Notes: generated by a model from the sequence alone, not told the origin. DNA of 64,000 nt from Moorena sp. SIO3H5 (GCF_010692395.1 NZ_JAAHHS010000001.1:1-64000), one strand, 5' to 3'. Shown: positions 9,578-19,784, counted from the first letter of the stretch. Numbers and translations: made by a program.

Positions 9578-10846
9578 CTAATCGGCTAAACCACGCCCTT
9601 GAATTTGATCTAATGCGATCGCATCTAGTTCAGTTGTATTTTCAGTGTAATAACCAGCAGCTTTTTTGGCAGCGATTTCTACCTGGGCATCAGCGGGAAT
9701 CAAGTGTTCTGGAATGGGAATGCGCTGAATAATCTCAATACCGGATTGAACGATAGCGTTATATTTCATATCGCTCATGGAGACAAAACGGTCAATTCGT
9801 TTAATTCCCAGCCAATGGAGCACATCAGGCATTAGTTCTTGGAAGCGGATATCTTGAACCCCAGCCACACACTCTGTACGGTTGAAGTAGGCATTAGCGC
9901 TATCACCTCCTTCCTGACGTTTCCGGGCATTGTACACTAGAAACTTAGTTACTTCACCTAAGGCGCGACCTTCTTTACGGAAATAAACAATGACACCTGC
10001 ACCTCCAGCTTGGGCTGTCTGGACACAGACTTCTAGACCATGGACTAGATAGGGACGACAGGTGCAGATGTCGGAACCGAAAACATCGGAACCATTACAT
10101 TCATCATGAACTCGTACAGCCAGCAGTCGATTGGGTTCAGTAATGGCTGCCACATCACCAATTAAATAGACAGTGATGCCACCAATCGGGGGTAAGAATA
10201 CCTTTAAATCGGGGCGGGTGATCAGTTCGGGGAACATGCCACCGGTTTGCTGGAATAGAGCACGGCGCAGGTAACTTTCCTGAATGTCCAATCGTTGGGC
10301 AATTCCGGGTAGATACCAAACCGGGTCAATTGCTACTTTAGTGACTACTAAACTACCATCGTTTTTAAGAATTTTGCCATCAATTGCTAAACGGTTTTTC
10401 TCTACAGCATCCTGTAGTTCTGGCATATTGATATGAGCTTTGGTGATGGCAATTGTGGGTCTAATGTCGTATCCCTGCTGATATAAATCGCTATAAACTT
10501 CACCTACCATCGCCCCAAAGGGGTCGAGAGAAACAATCAAATTAGGGTCAGTCCAACTGGGATGAGGACCAATGGGGACGATGGGAGCAGTGTTGGTGAG
10601 ATCCGGGCGGTGATTGGGCTGGAGTGTACCACTGGCTACGGCTAAAGCTCGATACACTGAATAGGAGCCTGAGTGAGTACCAATAACATTGCGATGAGCT
10701 GAGTTAACTAAGGTTCCGACAATAGGTCCTCGTTTGAGGGGGTCACTTTCTCCCCAGTTAATTGCTGGAGAATTTAATCTAGAAGAGTTGGGATGGGAGG
10801 TTAAAACAATATGCTTGGGTTTGCTGATAGTTGTTAAATCTTCCAT
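9578..10846 (-). CDS. GTP cyclohydrolase II-like protein (URC1-type)
   Basis: VHDECNGSDVFGSDICTCRPYL (GTP cyclohydrolase II zinc/GTP site) with N-terminal extension; next to URC4. Confidence 0.85.
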   Translation of the reverse strand: MEDLTTISKPKHIVLTSHPNSSRLNSPAINWGESDPLKRGPIVGTLVNSAHRNVIGTHSGSYSVYRALAVASGTLQPNHRPDLTNTAPIVPIGPHPSWTDPNLIVSLDPFGAMVGEVYSDLYQQGYDIRPTIAITKAHINMPELQDAVEKNRLAIDGKILKNDGSLVVTKVAIDPVWYLPGIAQRLDIQESYLRRALFQQTGGMFPELITRPDLKVFLPPIGGITVYLIGDVAAITEPNRLLAVRVHDECNGSDVFGSDICTCRPYLVHGLEVCVQTAQAGGAGVIVYFRKEGRALGEVTKFLVYNARKRQEGGDSANAYFNRTECVAGVQDIRFQELMPDVLHWLGIKRIDRFVSMSDMKYNAIVQSGIEIIQRIPIPEHLIPADAQVEIAAKKAAGYYTENTTELDAIALDQIQGRGLAD

Positions 10847-11143
10847 TAGAGTTACTCTGTAGAATGCACCAACAAGTGTCTAGGTCTTAGATGCTAAGAC
10901 TTAGTTAATAGGGATAACCTACCCTAATAACAATTTACAACAGAAGTATAAGATTGATGTTGCTCTTGTGGTAAATAATTGCGGAACCAGTGCCTTGAGC
11001 TGTAATATGCAAAAAACCAAATTACGCCACCATGACTCCAAGCTCAATTGCTCACAAGCTAGTTATAGCAAGGAGTTTCGTATTTTGGTATTTCTCATAT
11101 TTTTAGCGTCCGCGCCCTTACCTTAGCAGCATTCATATTATGT

Positions 11144-11401
11144 ATGAATAAATTTCGCCTTCTCTGTTTTATCTTGTCGCTCTTCTTGGTCATCTTTGCT
11201 GTTGCCAGCATTTCTTCTGCCCAGATAACCGATCCCATTCCCGAGCCAATTAAAAAGTCAGAACTCTCTGTCGGATTGGAAGAAGTTGTTCAAATTCCCA
11301 ATAGTGGAACTGGAAGAAATAAAGCTGCTCGCTTGAACCTGCTTACCTATGCAGGAGATGAGACCCGACGATTATTTGTTAACGATATGCATCGATTCTA
11401 A
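11144..11401 (+). pseudogene. N-terminal fragment of a PQQ-dependent/sorbosone-type sugar dehydrogenase
   Basis: Signal peptide then SELSVGLEEVVQIPNSGTGRNKAARLNLLTYAGDETRRLFVNDM, ends abruptly after the first strand motif. Confidence 0.5.
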
Positions 11402-11516
11402 ACTAGATTGATACCTATTTCATGACACGCCCTATAAAAAATTGACATTGTTAAAATTTTAGTATAGGATAAATTGCTTATTATTAAATCAGTCTTAGAC
11501 AAATCCAGTACAAAAT

Positions 11517-12023
11517 ATGAGTAACGGCAAGGCACTGCAACCATCCCCCTATTCAAAAAGACAATACAATATTCACCAACCTGGTGACTTTGATGTTGCG
11601 GTTAATTATAGTCGTGTGTTGTTGGCAATTGCTGGTGCAGAGGGTGAGCTGGCAGAGGCAGAATTGGATTGGTACATTAATGAGCTGGTTTTGTTCGGAT
11701 GTACTGAAGAGTATTTGCCAGAAATCAGTAAAGAGTATATTGCCACTGTCAAAAACCTTAATTGGAAAGATGTTAATCTCGAAGAGCTATTGGAGAAGAT
11801 TAATTTTGATTTTCCCATGAATTCGCCAAAAGTTATTTTATATCAAGCGATCAAGATGTGCCGAGCTGATAGAGAATATCATCAAAAGGAGAAGGAAGCC
11901 ATTCGGAAAGCTGCTCAAATTTTAGGTGTTTCACTTACAGATGTTATGGCGATTGAATCACTAGTAGAAATGGAAGAAGCAGCAGAAAAATTAAGATATA
12001 CTGTGTTAGAAACAATAGGATAG
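11517..12023 (+). CDS. TerB-like hypothetical protein
   Basis: Acidic helical protein, VLLAIAGAEGELAEAELDWYINE...CRADREYHQKEKEAIRKAAQILGVS. Confidence 0.5.
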   Translation: MSNGKALQPSPYSKRQYNIHQPGDFDVAVNYSRVLLAIAGAEGELAEAELDWYINELVLFGCTEEYLPEISKEYIATVKNLNWKDVNLEELLEKINFDFPMNSPKVILYQAIKMCRADREYHQKEKEAIRKAAQILGVSLTDVMAIESLVEMEEAAEKLRYTVLETIG

Positions 12024-12031
12024 TTGAGATA

Positions 12032-12075
12032 ATTTGAACACACTCTTGTCCTGGCAAATTAAAGTGTGTTCAAAT
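12032..12075. terminator. 13-bp-stem hairpin downstream of the TerB-like gene
   Basis: ATTTGAACACACT / AGTGTGTTCAAAT perfect inverted repeat with 18-nt loop. Confidence 0.55.
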
Positions 12076-12140
12076 CATTCATTTTAATTTAGAAACTTCA
12101 TCGACAATATTCTAAATTAGTTCAGTTGGGAGACTAACAC

Positions 12141-12953
12141 TTGTCCAAAAAGTACATACATGGCTATTCACATCAAGAGCAACAACGCTTAGTTAAACAA
12201 GCTCAATATTGGCGGGACAAAGTGCTATTGCGCGATCTCAATTTGTTTCCGACCGAGAATTTGTTAGAAATCGGCTGTGGTACAGGTGCTGTCTTAGGAA
12301 TAATTCTAGACAGTTTTCCAGATTTGAGAGTAGCTGGAATCGATCTCGAATCTACTCAAATAGAATGCGCTCAGCACTATTTACATACTCTTGGTTTTGA
12401 AAACAACATTGATCTGCGTGTAGGTGATGCCATTCAGCTTCCTTGGCCCGATGCCAGTTTTGATCATGTTTATGCCATCTGGTTCTTAGAACATGTCTCA
12501 AATCCTAAAGCAATTCTGGAGGAAGCGTACCGTGTCCTCAAGCCAGGCGGTCGAATTACCGTAACTGAAACTGATTACGAAACTCACCTGATTTGGCCTG
12601 ACTCCCCTGATTATCAATATTTACTACAATCTTACCGTGAAATGTTCTTATATGCAGATGGTAATCCCTGTATCGGGCGAATTTTGGGACCACTTTTAAC
12701 TTCAGTGGGTTTTCGGGAGGTCACTAATATACCATGGGCGTTTTATAACTTTGGTAATACTGAAGATCAAGATCTAGAGAAGTTGGTAGAGTATATGCAC
12801 TCTTGTATACAACCAACTCTGATGGAAATGACACGAAAACTGGGAAAGGATTCTCAAAGGCTAGAAGCCGGTCTAGAATTTTTCCGAAATCTTACGAACC
12901 AGCCTGAGTGTGCCGTAGCATTGACAATATATCGGGCATCAGGGAAACGATAG
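12141..12953 (+). CDS. Class I SAM-dependent methyltransferase
   Basis: LLEIGCGTGAVLGIIL, GDAIQLPWPDASFDHVYAIWFLEHV, EAYRVLKPGGRITVTE; TTG start. Confidence 0.9.
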   Translation: MSKKYIHGYSHQEQQRLVKQAQYWRDKVLLRDLNLFPTENLLEIGCGTGAVLGIILDSFPDLRVAGIDLESTQIECAQHYLHTLGFENNIDLRVGDAIQLPWPDASFDHVYAIWFLEHVSNPKAILEEAYRVLKPGGRITVTETDYETHLIWPDSPDYQYLLQSYREMFLYADGNPCIGRILGPLLTSVGFREVTNIPWAFYNFGNTEDQDLEKLVEYMHSCIQPTLMEMTRKLGKDSQRLEAGLEFFRNLTNQPECAVALTIYRASGKR

Positions 12954-13051
12954 TCAAGTTAAAGACTACAACACTCTTGAATTACTATAAACTACTATAA
13001 TAAATAGTAGACTGATATTTTTGGGTAAATTTTTTAACAAGATATTTTTGT

Positions 13052-13852
13052 ATGGTTACATTTAATTCGGTTTCTCAGAAAGAATCACCAGTGTCTCTGA
13101 GTTTTCCTGAGAATAACTCAACTACTCCAGATCGGAATTACCAAAGCCTAGAAGCAGTCATTGATTTTTACGAGCAAAAAGATATAAGAAATGACTACTT
13201 CCAGTGGTTGCATTCAAGGCCTATCGATCTTTCCAGCATTTGGTTGCTTCTCCATAATCTTCAGGGGATTACTGCAGAGTTTGTCCGCTGGCTCGCTAGT
13301 GCTGTGTCTAGAATCGACGATAATGTTATTCGTTGCTTACTTGTAAAACAGCTCTATGATGAACTTGGGAACGGAAATCCTGAACAGTGTCATACTTTAC
13401 TATATAATCGCTTTTATCATGCCTTTCATCCCTGGCAACCAGAGTCAATTGCTACCGGGAAGATGGATGCTCTGAACATTAGCTCACCTGGGATAAAACT
13501 AAGACAACGACTAGAAGGCTATTTTAATGCTCCTGATCCGACTATTATCATCGCTGCATTTTTGGTAGAAGAAATTTACGCCAAGAAGTTCATTGAATGT
13601 CTCAATGAGCAAATCATGCGGACTCAGGAAATTTCTGAGCATGATTTAACTTGGCTCACCTTACATAGCGTGGTAGAAGCGGATCATGCTGGAGATTCTA
13701 TCCATCTAGCCCGCCGTCTGGAAGAGATAGAAGTTTCCCGTAGCCTAGTTTATATGGTGACTGAAGAGGTATGGAATATTTTTATGCGGTTCCAGGATGA
13801 GATGTATGCACTCAATCTTGAACTATTTTCAGTAGATATCTCCAGAAAATAG
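13052..13852 (+). CDS. Iron-containing redox enzyme family / heme-oxygenase-like (HDO-type) protein
   Basis: LYDELGNGNPEQCHTLLYNRF, FLVEEIYAKKF and HSVVEADHAGDSIHLA match the spaced E/H metal ligands of this fold. Confidence 0.75.
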   Translation: MVTFNSVSQKESPVSLSFPENNSTTPDRNYQSLEAVIDFYEQKDIRNDYFQWLHSRPIDLSSIWLLLHNLQGITAEFVRWLASAVSRIDDNVIRCLLVKQLYDELGNGNPEQCHTLLYNRFYHAFHPWQPESIATGKMDALNISSPGIKLRQRLEGYFNAPDPTIIIAAFLVEEIYAKKFIECLNEQIMRTQEISEHDLTWLTLHSVVEADHAGDSIHLARRLEEIEVSRSLVYMVTEEVWNIFMRFQDEMYALNLELFSVDISRK

Positions 13853-13971
13853 ACGAGGTTTAGACGCTTCTGTCATCGATCACTACTTGTGTACCACTAC
13901 CATTAATCTGAATTATAAATTATATACTCCTACTAATTATCTGATTAATCCAGGATAATTGGTATGACTTT

Positions 13972-15231
13972 CTAGCGCATCCCTTTAATCTTAAGACGGA
14001 TACGATAAAGACTGTTTCTAGCTGTAATGTAAAGGGTTTGGTAGTCGCTGTCGCCCCAGGCTAAATTAGCGGGCGCTTCTGGTGTTTCAATAATGCCCAG
14101 TAGGTTGCCGCTGGGATCAAAAATCCAAACTCCCCCAGGTCCAGTACTGTAAACATTTCCTTGGATGTCTACCTTCATACCATCTGCTGCCCCCTCTTTA
14201 CTAGGAGGTTTCAGTTCGGCAAAAAGTTTTCCATTCTCTAACATCCCGTCTGGCTTGACATCAAAAACCCGAATATGACCTCTTTGTGAATCATTCACAT
14301 ATAATTTAGTTTCATCTGGGGAAAAGACAATACCATTAGGGCGGACAAAGTCATCAACAAGCAGGGTTAGTTTGCCATCTGGTGCTAGGCGATAAACACC
14401 ATAAAAGCCTAATTCTTCTTGTTCGGATTTGATGCCATAGGGAGGATCGGTAAAATAGATGCTACCATCTGATTTGACTGCTAGATCGTTGGGACTATTC
14501 AGCCGCTTGCCTTGGTAGTGACTAGCTAGAGTTACAATTTTTCCATCTTTCTGTGTGAGGGATAGACGACGATTACTATGTTCGGCAGTAACTAAACGCC
14601 CTGAGCGGTCTAAGGTATTACCATTAGCATTGCCAGAAGGTTGACGAAAAATCTCGGTTTTTTGCTCTGGTTGCCATTTATAAATGGTATTAGCTGGAAT
14701 ATCACTAAATAGCAGAAAGCCATCGGGATGCCAAACAGGTCCTTCAGTAAACTTAAAACCTCCTGCTACTTTTTGAATTTGAGTATTGGGAGGAATAATT
14801 TCTCCTAGATTATTTTGTTTGGTGTAAAATTTATAAACCATTAGGTGTCGATAAGTTTCACCTGGATTCAAGATAATCGAAGGAAAGTTAGGCTGATTGA
14901 CTGAGTCAGTAAAATATTGTGTATCATCATCTAGCTTACCGCTGTTTTCAGGCAAGTGTAATTCAGTAAGAGTCGCACCATAGTTGGTTATTTTCGCTAC
15001 TAAACCATTGGTATTGGTTAAGCTATAGAGATCAACTTTCTGACCATCTTTAGTCTGGCCAAATTTAATTTTGGTTATACTTTTGTTTTCTTTGGTCTGG
15101 TAGTTATTTGCTGTGGGGTAAGATTGCTCAGGGCTAACTAGTTGGTAGGAATCTACGTTCACTAAAAGTAAACTCATTCCCATCGCAGTAAAGACTGTAA
15201 TTATTTTTGTTAACATTAAGCCAGTCAGCAT
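13972..15231 (-). CDS. SMP-30/gluconolactonase family protein with N-terminal aldose-1-epimerase remnants
   Basis: GGFKFTEGPVWHPDGFLLFSDIPANTIYKW...NSPNDLAVKSDGSIYFTDPPYG (SMP-30); N-terminal KFGQTKDGQKVDLYSLTNTNGLVAKITNYGATLTEL and QPNFPSIILNPGETYRHLMVYKF are start and end motifs of galactose mutarotase. Confidence 0.85.
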   Translation of the reverse strand: MLTGLMLTKIITVFTAMGMSLLLVNVDSYQLVSPEQSYPTANNYQTKENKSITKIKFGQTKDGQKVDLYSLTNTNGLVAKITNYGATLTELHLPENSGKLDDDTQYFTDSVNQPNFPSIILNPGETYRHLMVYKFYTKQNNLGEIIPPNTQIQKVAGGFKFTEGPVWHPDGFLLFSDIPANTIYKWQPEQKTEIFRQPSGNANGNTLDRSGRLVTAEHSNRRLSLTQKDGKIVTLASHYQGKRLNSPNDLAVKSDGSIYFTDPPYGIKSEQEELGFYGVYRLAPDGKLTLLVDDFVRPNGIVFSPDETKLYVNDSQRGHIRVFDVKPDGMLENGKLFAELKPPSKEGAADGMKVDIQGNVYSTGPGGVWIFDPSGNLLGIIETPEAPANLAWGDSDYQTLYITARNSLYRIRLKIKGMR

Positions 15232-15748
15232 AGTTTCTTTGTTAGTAATTGTAATCTGTTAAAAGTATAATTTATATATTTTTTTTTAGGAAGATAATAG
15301 AAGGGCACTGATTCCTCCTGCTGGGATGAGAGGTCGCCATTGGTAAAAAGTTAAATACGAATACCTTGTGGTGAACGCTAATGGGTAATGGATAATCGGG
15401 AGCCAATTAACTATCACCAGCTAACTAGATGTAGAATTCCTGAAGCTATTTCAGATTAGCCGATAGTTTAGATATCAATAATCCAGGAAAACTCAGGGAT
15501 TTGACCTAGGGCTGCTAGTAAATGATTGAGTCTGGACAACTAGAAACACGCTGATTTATTATTGGTTCTTATTACTTCTTATTCCTTTTAGGATTAGGCT
15601 GACTGGTTACAACCAGCGACCTTGATTGTACTGACCTTTATTAAAATGAGGAGAGTGCTAGGTTAAGCCTAATCTAATTCCAGTGGAATTATAGCAACTT
15701 TAATCCATATTAGGCATTGTTCTTAAAAATTATTTACATACTTTACAT

Positions 15749-17245
15749 ATGATACAAGCCTTATCACCAATTACGACTACTGACTTGGGGAAAAACTTGG
15801 CGAAACTAGGGATTGATTTAATTCGTAAAGCTGGGTGTGAGTATGGCGATATCCGTATTTGTACTTACCGTAATCAAAAATTAACCGCACAGGATCGCTC
15901 CCTTAGCCAACTTTGTGATGATGTTAGTTCTGGCTTTGGGGTAAGAGTTTTACTCAAGGGCGCTTGGGGCTTTGCGGCTAGTCCTTATAAAACTCCAGAG
16001 GAAGTGGAACGAATGGTGGCTTTAGCTGTAGAAATTGCTAAAGGTAGCCGCCTTTCTCAGCAAACACAGGTAAGATTAGCGCCAGTAGAAGCCTATCGCG
16101 ATAGCTATATTACTCCAATCGAAATTGATCCGTTTACTATACCGATTACTGAGAAAGCTGATTTACTATTGCGTATTAATAATCAATTGCTTAGCTATAG
16201 CGATCGCGGAATTAAGAAGGCTTACTCTTTCCTACGTTTTACTCGTGAAGACAAGATTTTTGCCTCTACTGTTGATTCCCTAATTGAACAGACTATCTAC
16301 CGCAGCTATCCAGGTCTGGGTTGTACAGCCGTTGCTAATGGGGATGCTCAAAGCCGTAGCTATGAGCGTCCACCTTTAAATATCGGTTATGAGCATATTC
16401 AACCTCCAGACCTTTTGAATCATGTAGAACGGGTAGCAGAAGAAGCGATAGAGAAGGTTCATGCTCCCAAAGGACCTTCTGGTATTCGCAGCACTCTGAT
16501 TCTGAAGCCTAGTAATCTCTATCTAACAATTCATGAATCGGTGGGACACCCTACGGAACTAGATCGGGTGTACGGCTATGAGTCGAATTTTGCTGGTACT
16601 AGCTTTGCGACTACTGATAAATTGGGCAAGCTGCAATATGCTGCTCCTTGGGTGAATTTTAAATGCGATCGCACTCAATCGGGGGGACGTAGTACTTTAG
16701 CTTATGACGATGAAGGGGTACCTGCACAAGATTGGTATGTTGTCAAGGATGGCATTTTAGTAGACTACCTCACTGACCGGGAAACCGCTTATCGACTAGG
16801 TAATGCCAGTAGTAACGGTTGCGCTTACGCCGATAGTTGGTCAAGTGTACCGATGGTGCGGATTCCTAATTTAGGGTTAGAACCGGGACCAGAGGGAGGT
16901 AGTCACTCTGCCACACTCGCAGAAATGATTGCTGAGACTGAGGAAGGCATTTTAATTGATGGTACAGGTAGTTTCTCCATTGACCAGCAGCGACGTAATT
17001 TTCAGTTTGGTGGAGATGCTTTCTGGAAGGTGGAGAAAGGTAAAGTAGTGGGCATGCTCAAGGATGTCACCTATCATTCTATGAGTACTGATTTCTGGAA
17101 TAGTATTGATGCCATTGGAGTGGCTTCGGAACGGGAGCAGTTTGGTACCAATATGTGTGGTAAAGGGGAACCGATACAAATTGCTCAAATGACCCATGCT
17201 TGTGTGCCGGTGCGGGTGCGCAATATTCAGATTGGGGGATCCTAA
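15749..17245 (+). CDS. tldD: TldD/PmbA family metalloprotease
   Basis: HESVGHPTELDRVYGYESNFAGTSF (HExxxH) and glycine-rich C-terminal features. Confidence 0.9.
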   Translation: MIQALSPITTTDLGKNLAKLGIDLIRKAGCEYGDIRICTYRNQKLTAQDRSLSQLCDDVSSGFGVRVLLKGAWGFAASPYKTPEEVERMVALAVEIAKGSRLSQQTQVRLAPVEAYRDSYITPIEIDPFTIPITEKADLLLRINNQLLSYSDRGIKKAYSFLRFTREDKIFASTVDSLIEQTIYRSYPGLGCTAVANGDAQSRSYERPPLNIGYEHIQPPDLLNHVERVAEEAIEKVHAPKGPSGIRSTLILKPSNLYLTIHESVGHPTELDRVYGYESNFAGTSFATTDKLGKLQYAAPWVNFKCDRTQSGGRSTLAYDDEGVPAQDWYVVKDGILVDYLTDRETAYRLGNASSNGCAYADSWSSVPMVRIPNLGLEPGPEGGSHSATLAEMIAETEEGILIDGTGSFSIDQQRRNFQFGGDAFWKVEKGKVVGMLKDVTYHSMSTDFWNSIDAIGVASEREQFGTNMCGKGEPIQIAQMTHACVPVRVRNIQIGGS

Positions 17246-17370
17246 ATCGTTAATTGTTAATAGTTTTTTTATGGTTAGTTGGGCACCTCGATTAATTAGT
17301 GTTAGGTAAAACAGAGGGGAATTTTACTATCCATTACTCAACTCACTATCTAAGATGGAGGAAAAGTATC

Positions 17371-17400
17371 GGCATTGCTCAATCAAGCAATGCCCTTCTT
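17371..17400 (+). terminator. Intrinsic terminator-like hairpin downstream of tldD
   Basis: GGCATTGCT-caatca-AGCAATGCC followed by cttcttatttatt. Confidence 0.6.
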
Positions 17401-17709
17401 ATTTATTATTTCAAATATCAAAAAATTACCTTTTCTGGTTAACAATTCCCAGATTAAACAACGCCAAAAAATCACGCCCACTCCGTTGGTTACCCCTTCG
17501 TAAACTCCCTCGGACTAGACTGCTCAACTCAAGCGGGCTCGGGTGCTATCGCTAATTAGTTTTAGGAAAACGAAACCGTAATAGCGATAGCACCCGAAAG
17601 CCCGCACAGTCACGAGCAGGCTAGTGATGCGTGGTTGAACTTATCGCAGGGACGGCGATCCACCGCCCAGATTGCAAGGCTGTTTACCAACTGATGGAAT
17701 GGACGTGAT

Positions 17710-19350
17710 TTATTGATACTGACGAGCGTGCTGCATTCGCAACGCCAGTATGTGTTCACAAGGACCTTTGTACAGCTTATTTTGCTGATACCAATTACAG
17801 GTACACTCTGCGGCTATTATACGTTCATCGGGATCAATTGTCAAAGCGGGATTATAGGTTTTGCTTTTATCTCTGACATTTCCCTGTAGCTGGAGTGTAC
17901 CTTGAGTGTGGTTTACTGAGGTTACTTCTACGGCATTGTTACTTAAGAAGCGGGTTGCTGTTTCTTCTCGCTGATTGGCAAACCGTAACCGTTCCATGGG
18001 TAAGGGCTCTCGGGAGAGTTCCCGGACTCGATATACTTGCTTGTTTAAGTCGTAAATGGCTCGTCCGGCTTGGGTGTAAGCTCCTAAGGCACCTAGGACA
18101 GCAGTAGGACTTAAGTCTAAGCGCTGGGCGAGACTGTGGGGACTTTCGACCCAGTTTTCTCTGAGTGCGTCAAAAATGAGTTGTTGAGTCCACTGGTCTA
18201 CATCTGCACGGGGTGCCATTAAGTCAAAGTTACCCGCTTGAGACCAATCGTTAGCTGTCCATCCTGATAAGCCGAGGGTAAAGGACATATCCCCTAGGTC
18301 AGCTACATAAAAGGATGGCATACCGGTTCCGAGTAGGTGAATGGTAAATTTGTTGGCAATGGGAATAAGACGTTCTAGGATGTGGAGGCGGCGGCGTCCC
18401 CAAACTCGGATGACCTGTTCTGATGAACCTTGATAAGGCGATCGCGAACAGACTATTTCGATGTTCCAAGGCTCAAATACTATTCGCACGGGTTCTCCTG
18501 GTTTGAGATGGTAACGCATTCCCCGTGGGCCAGTTTTTTCTTTGTGGCGACGCAACACAAAACAGATATTGTGAATATCCATGGGCTGCAAGTCAAAGGT
18601 GGTGGCGGGTAAGGCCATGGCTGAACTGACTTGTAGAAATCCTCTTACCCAACTGTCTGGTAGGTCAATTTTGACTTCTTTAAATGCTGCTTCATGGGTG
18701 GTTTTGACTTCAAAACCGGAGGGGTCAATTTCAAATTGGGTTGTCTTGTAACTGCGGATTTTTTGAAATTCGTTGTACAGGGCGGCGGAGTAGTCTATGT
18801 TTGTTGTACCGCAGGCGAATTCACTGATAGTTTTAAAGACTTCGTAGCTGGCTCCTAGTCGCCCATAACTGGATTCATCTTGGCTGAAACATTCAAAGAA
18901 GACTTCATCGGGATGAACGGTAATTACTGGATCGAGGACAAACCAGGCATCACGGTCTTTCTGATAGAGATAATTGTAGTACTGCTGTCTGGCTTTATAA
19001 AAGGAGGATAATCGTTGATATCGGTTCTGATTTAATTGAGTTAGTTCTGCTTGTAAGGGTTGAATTTTATTGGCTAGGTCTTGGCGTTGTGCGGCTATGA
19101 TTTGCCAGTCTTGTTGGTCTTGGTTAGCACGCCATTCTTTATACTCGGTTCTGTCTTTGGGTTTGAAGCGTAAATCGGAAACTACTACGTCATGTAGGGC
19201 GCTGATGGCTTCTCGAAAGGCTACATTTTTCCCTAATTCACCAATGAAGTAAGTGGGAGGACGCTTGGTGTCTGGGGAGAAAGACATTTGGGTGCTGCTG
19301 CCGCGATCGCTAATGGCTGTACTATTTTTATAGGCGTAGTTAAATTCCAT
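17710..19350 (-). CDS. SWIM zinc finger family protein
   Basis: C-terminal ECTCNWYQQNKLYKGPCEHILAL (CxC...CxH). Confidence 0.85.
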   Translation of the reverse strand: MEFNYAYKNSTAISDRGSSTQMSFSPDTKRPPTYFIGELGKNVAFREAISALHDVVVSDLRFKPKDRTEYKEWRANQDQQDWQIIAAQRQDLANKIQPLQAELTQLNQNRYQRLSSFYKARQQYYNYLYQKDRDAWFVLDPVITVHPDEVFFECFSQDESSYGRLGASYEVFKTISEFACGTTNIDYSAALYNEFQKIRSYKTTQFEIDPSGFEVKTTHEAAFKEVKIDLPDSWVRGFLQVSSAMALPATTFDLQPMDIHNICFVLRRHKEKTGPRGMRYHLKPGEPVRIVFEPWNIEIVCSRSPYQGSSEQVIRVWGRRRLHILERLIPIANKFTIHLLGTGMPSFYVADLGDMSFTLGLSGWTANDWSQAGNFDLMAPRADVDQWTQQLIFDALRENWVESPHSLAQRLDLSPTAVLGALGAYTQAGRAIYDLNKQVYRVRELSREPLPMERLRFANQREETATRFLSNNAVEVTSVNHTQGTLQLQGNVRDKSKTYNPALTIDPDERIIAAECTCNWYQQNKLYKGPCEHILALRMQHARQYQ

Positions 19351-19390
19351 GGTTTTTAGGGGATTGAAGTATTTTTTAAATTGTTAACAA

Positions 19391-19490
19391 GGGAATCGGG
19401 AATCGGGAATTGGGAATTGGGAATCGGGAATCGGGAATCGGGAATCGGGAATCGGGAATTTAGAATTGGGAATTTAGAATTTAGAATCGG
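19391..19490. repeat. Heptamer tandem repeat (gggaatc)n
   Basis: gggaatcgggaatcgggaattgggaattgggaatcgggaatcgggaatc... read directly. Confidence 0.95.
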
Positions 19491-19703
19491 ACAAATTATG
19501 AAATAGATAATAATAATTTTTGGTGTTATCCTCAATCAGGATTTTGTTTAATGAGCTATCAGGATATATAGCAGAAGTAATAAGTAAGAAGTAAGAAGTC
19601 AAACTGTTGCTAGAATTAGGTTTGAGACTTTTGTCATGTCCTAACTGCCCTGGCGACTGCTATATTTGAAAATGTTAGAGGGTTTCTCCTACTATCGGTA
19701 ATC

Positions 19704-19761
19704 CCGACTCCCGACTACCAACTCCCGACTCCCGACTCCCGACTCCCGACTCCCGACTCCC
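19704..19761. repeat. Heptamer tandem repeat (cgactcc)n
   Basis: cgactcccgactaccaactcccgactcccgactcccgactcccgactcccgactcc read directly. Confidence 0.95.
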
Positions 19762-19784
19762 TAAAATCTACAACTGATAAATCC

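Noticed and set aside
9578-10846. Calling the GTP cyclohydrolase a riboflavin ribA
   Set aside because: Adjacency to URC4 and the long N-terminal extension fit URC1 better; no ribB domain is present.
17355-17555. 66-aa ORF downstream of tldD
   Set aside because: It overlaps a terminator-like hairpin and has no protein-like features.
19391-19761. Heptamer arrays considered as CRISPR
   Set aside because: 7-bp units without spacers; short tandem repeats, not a repeat-spacer array.
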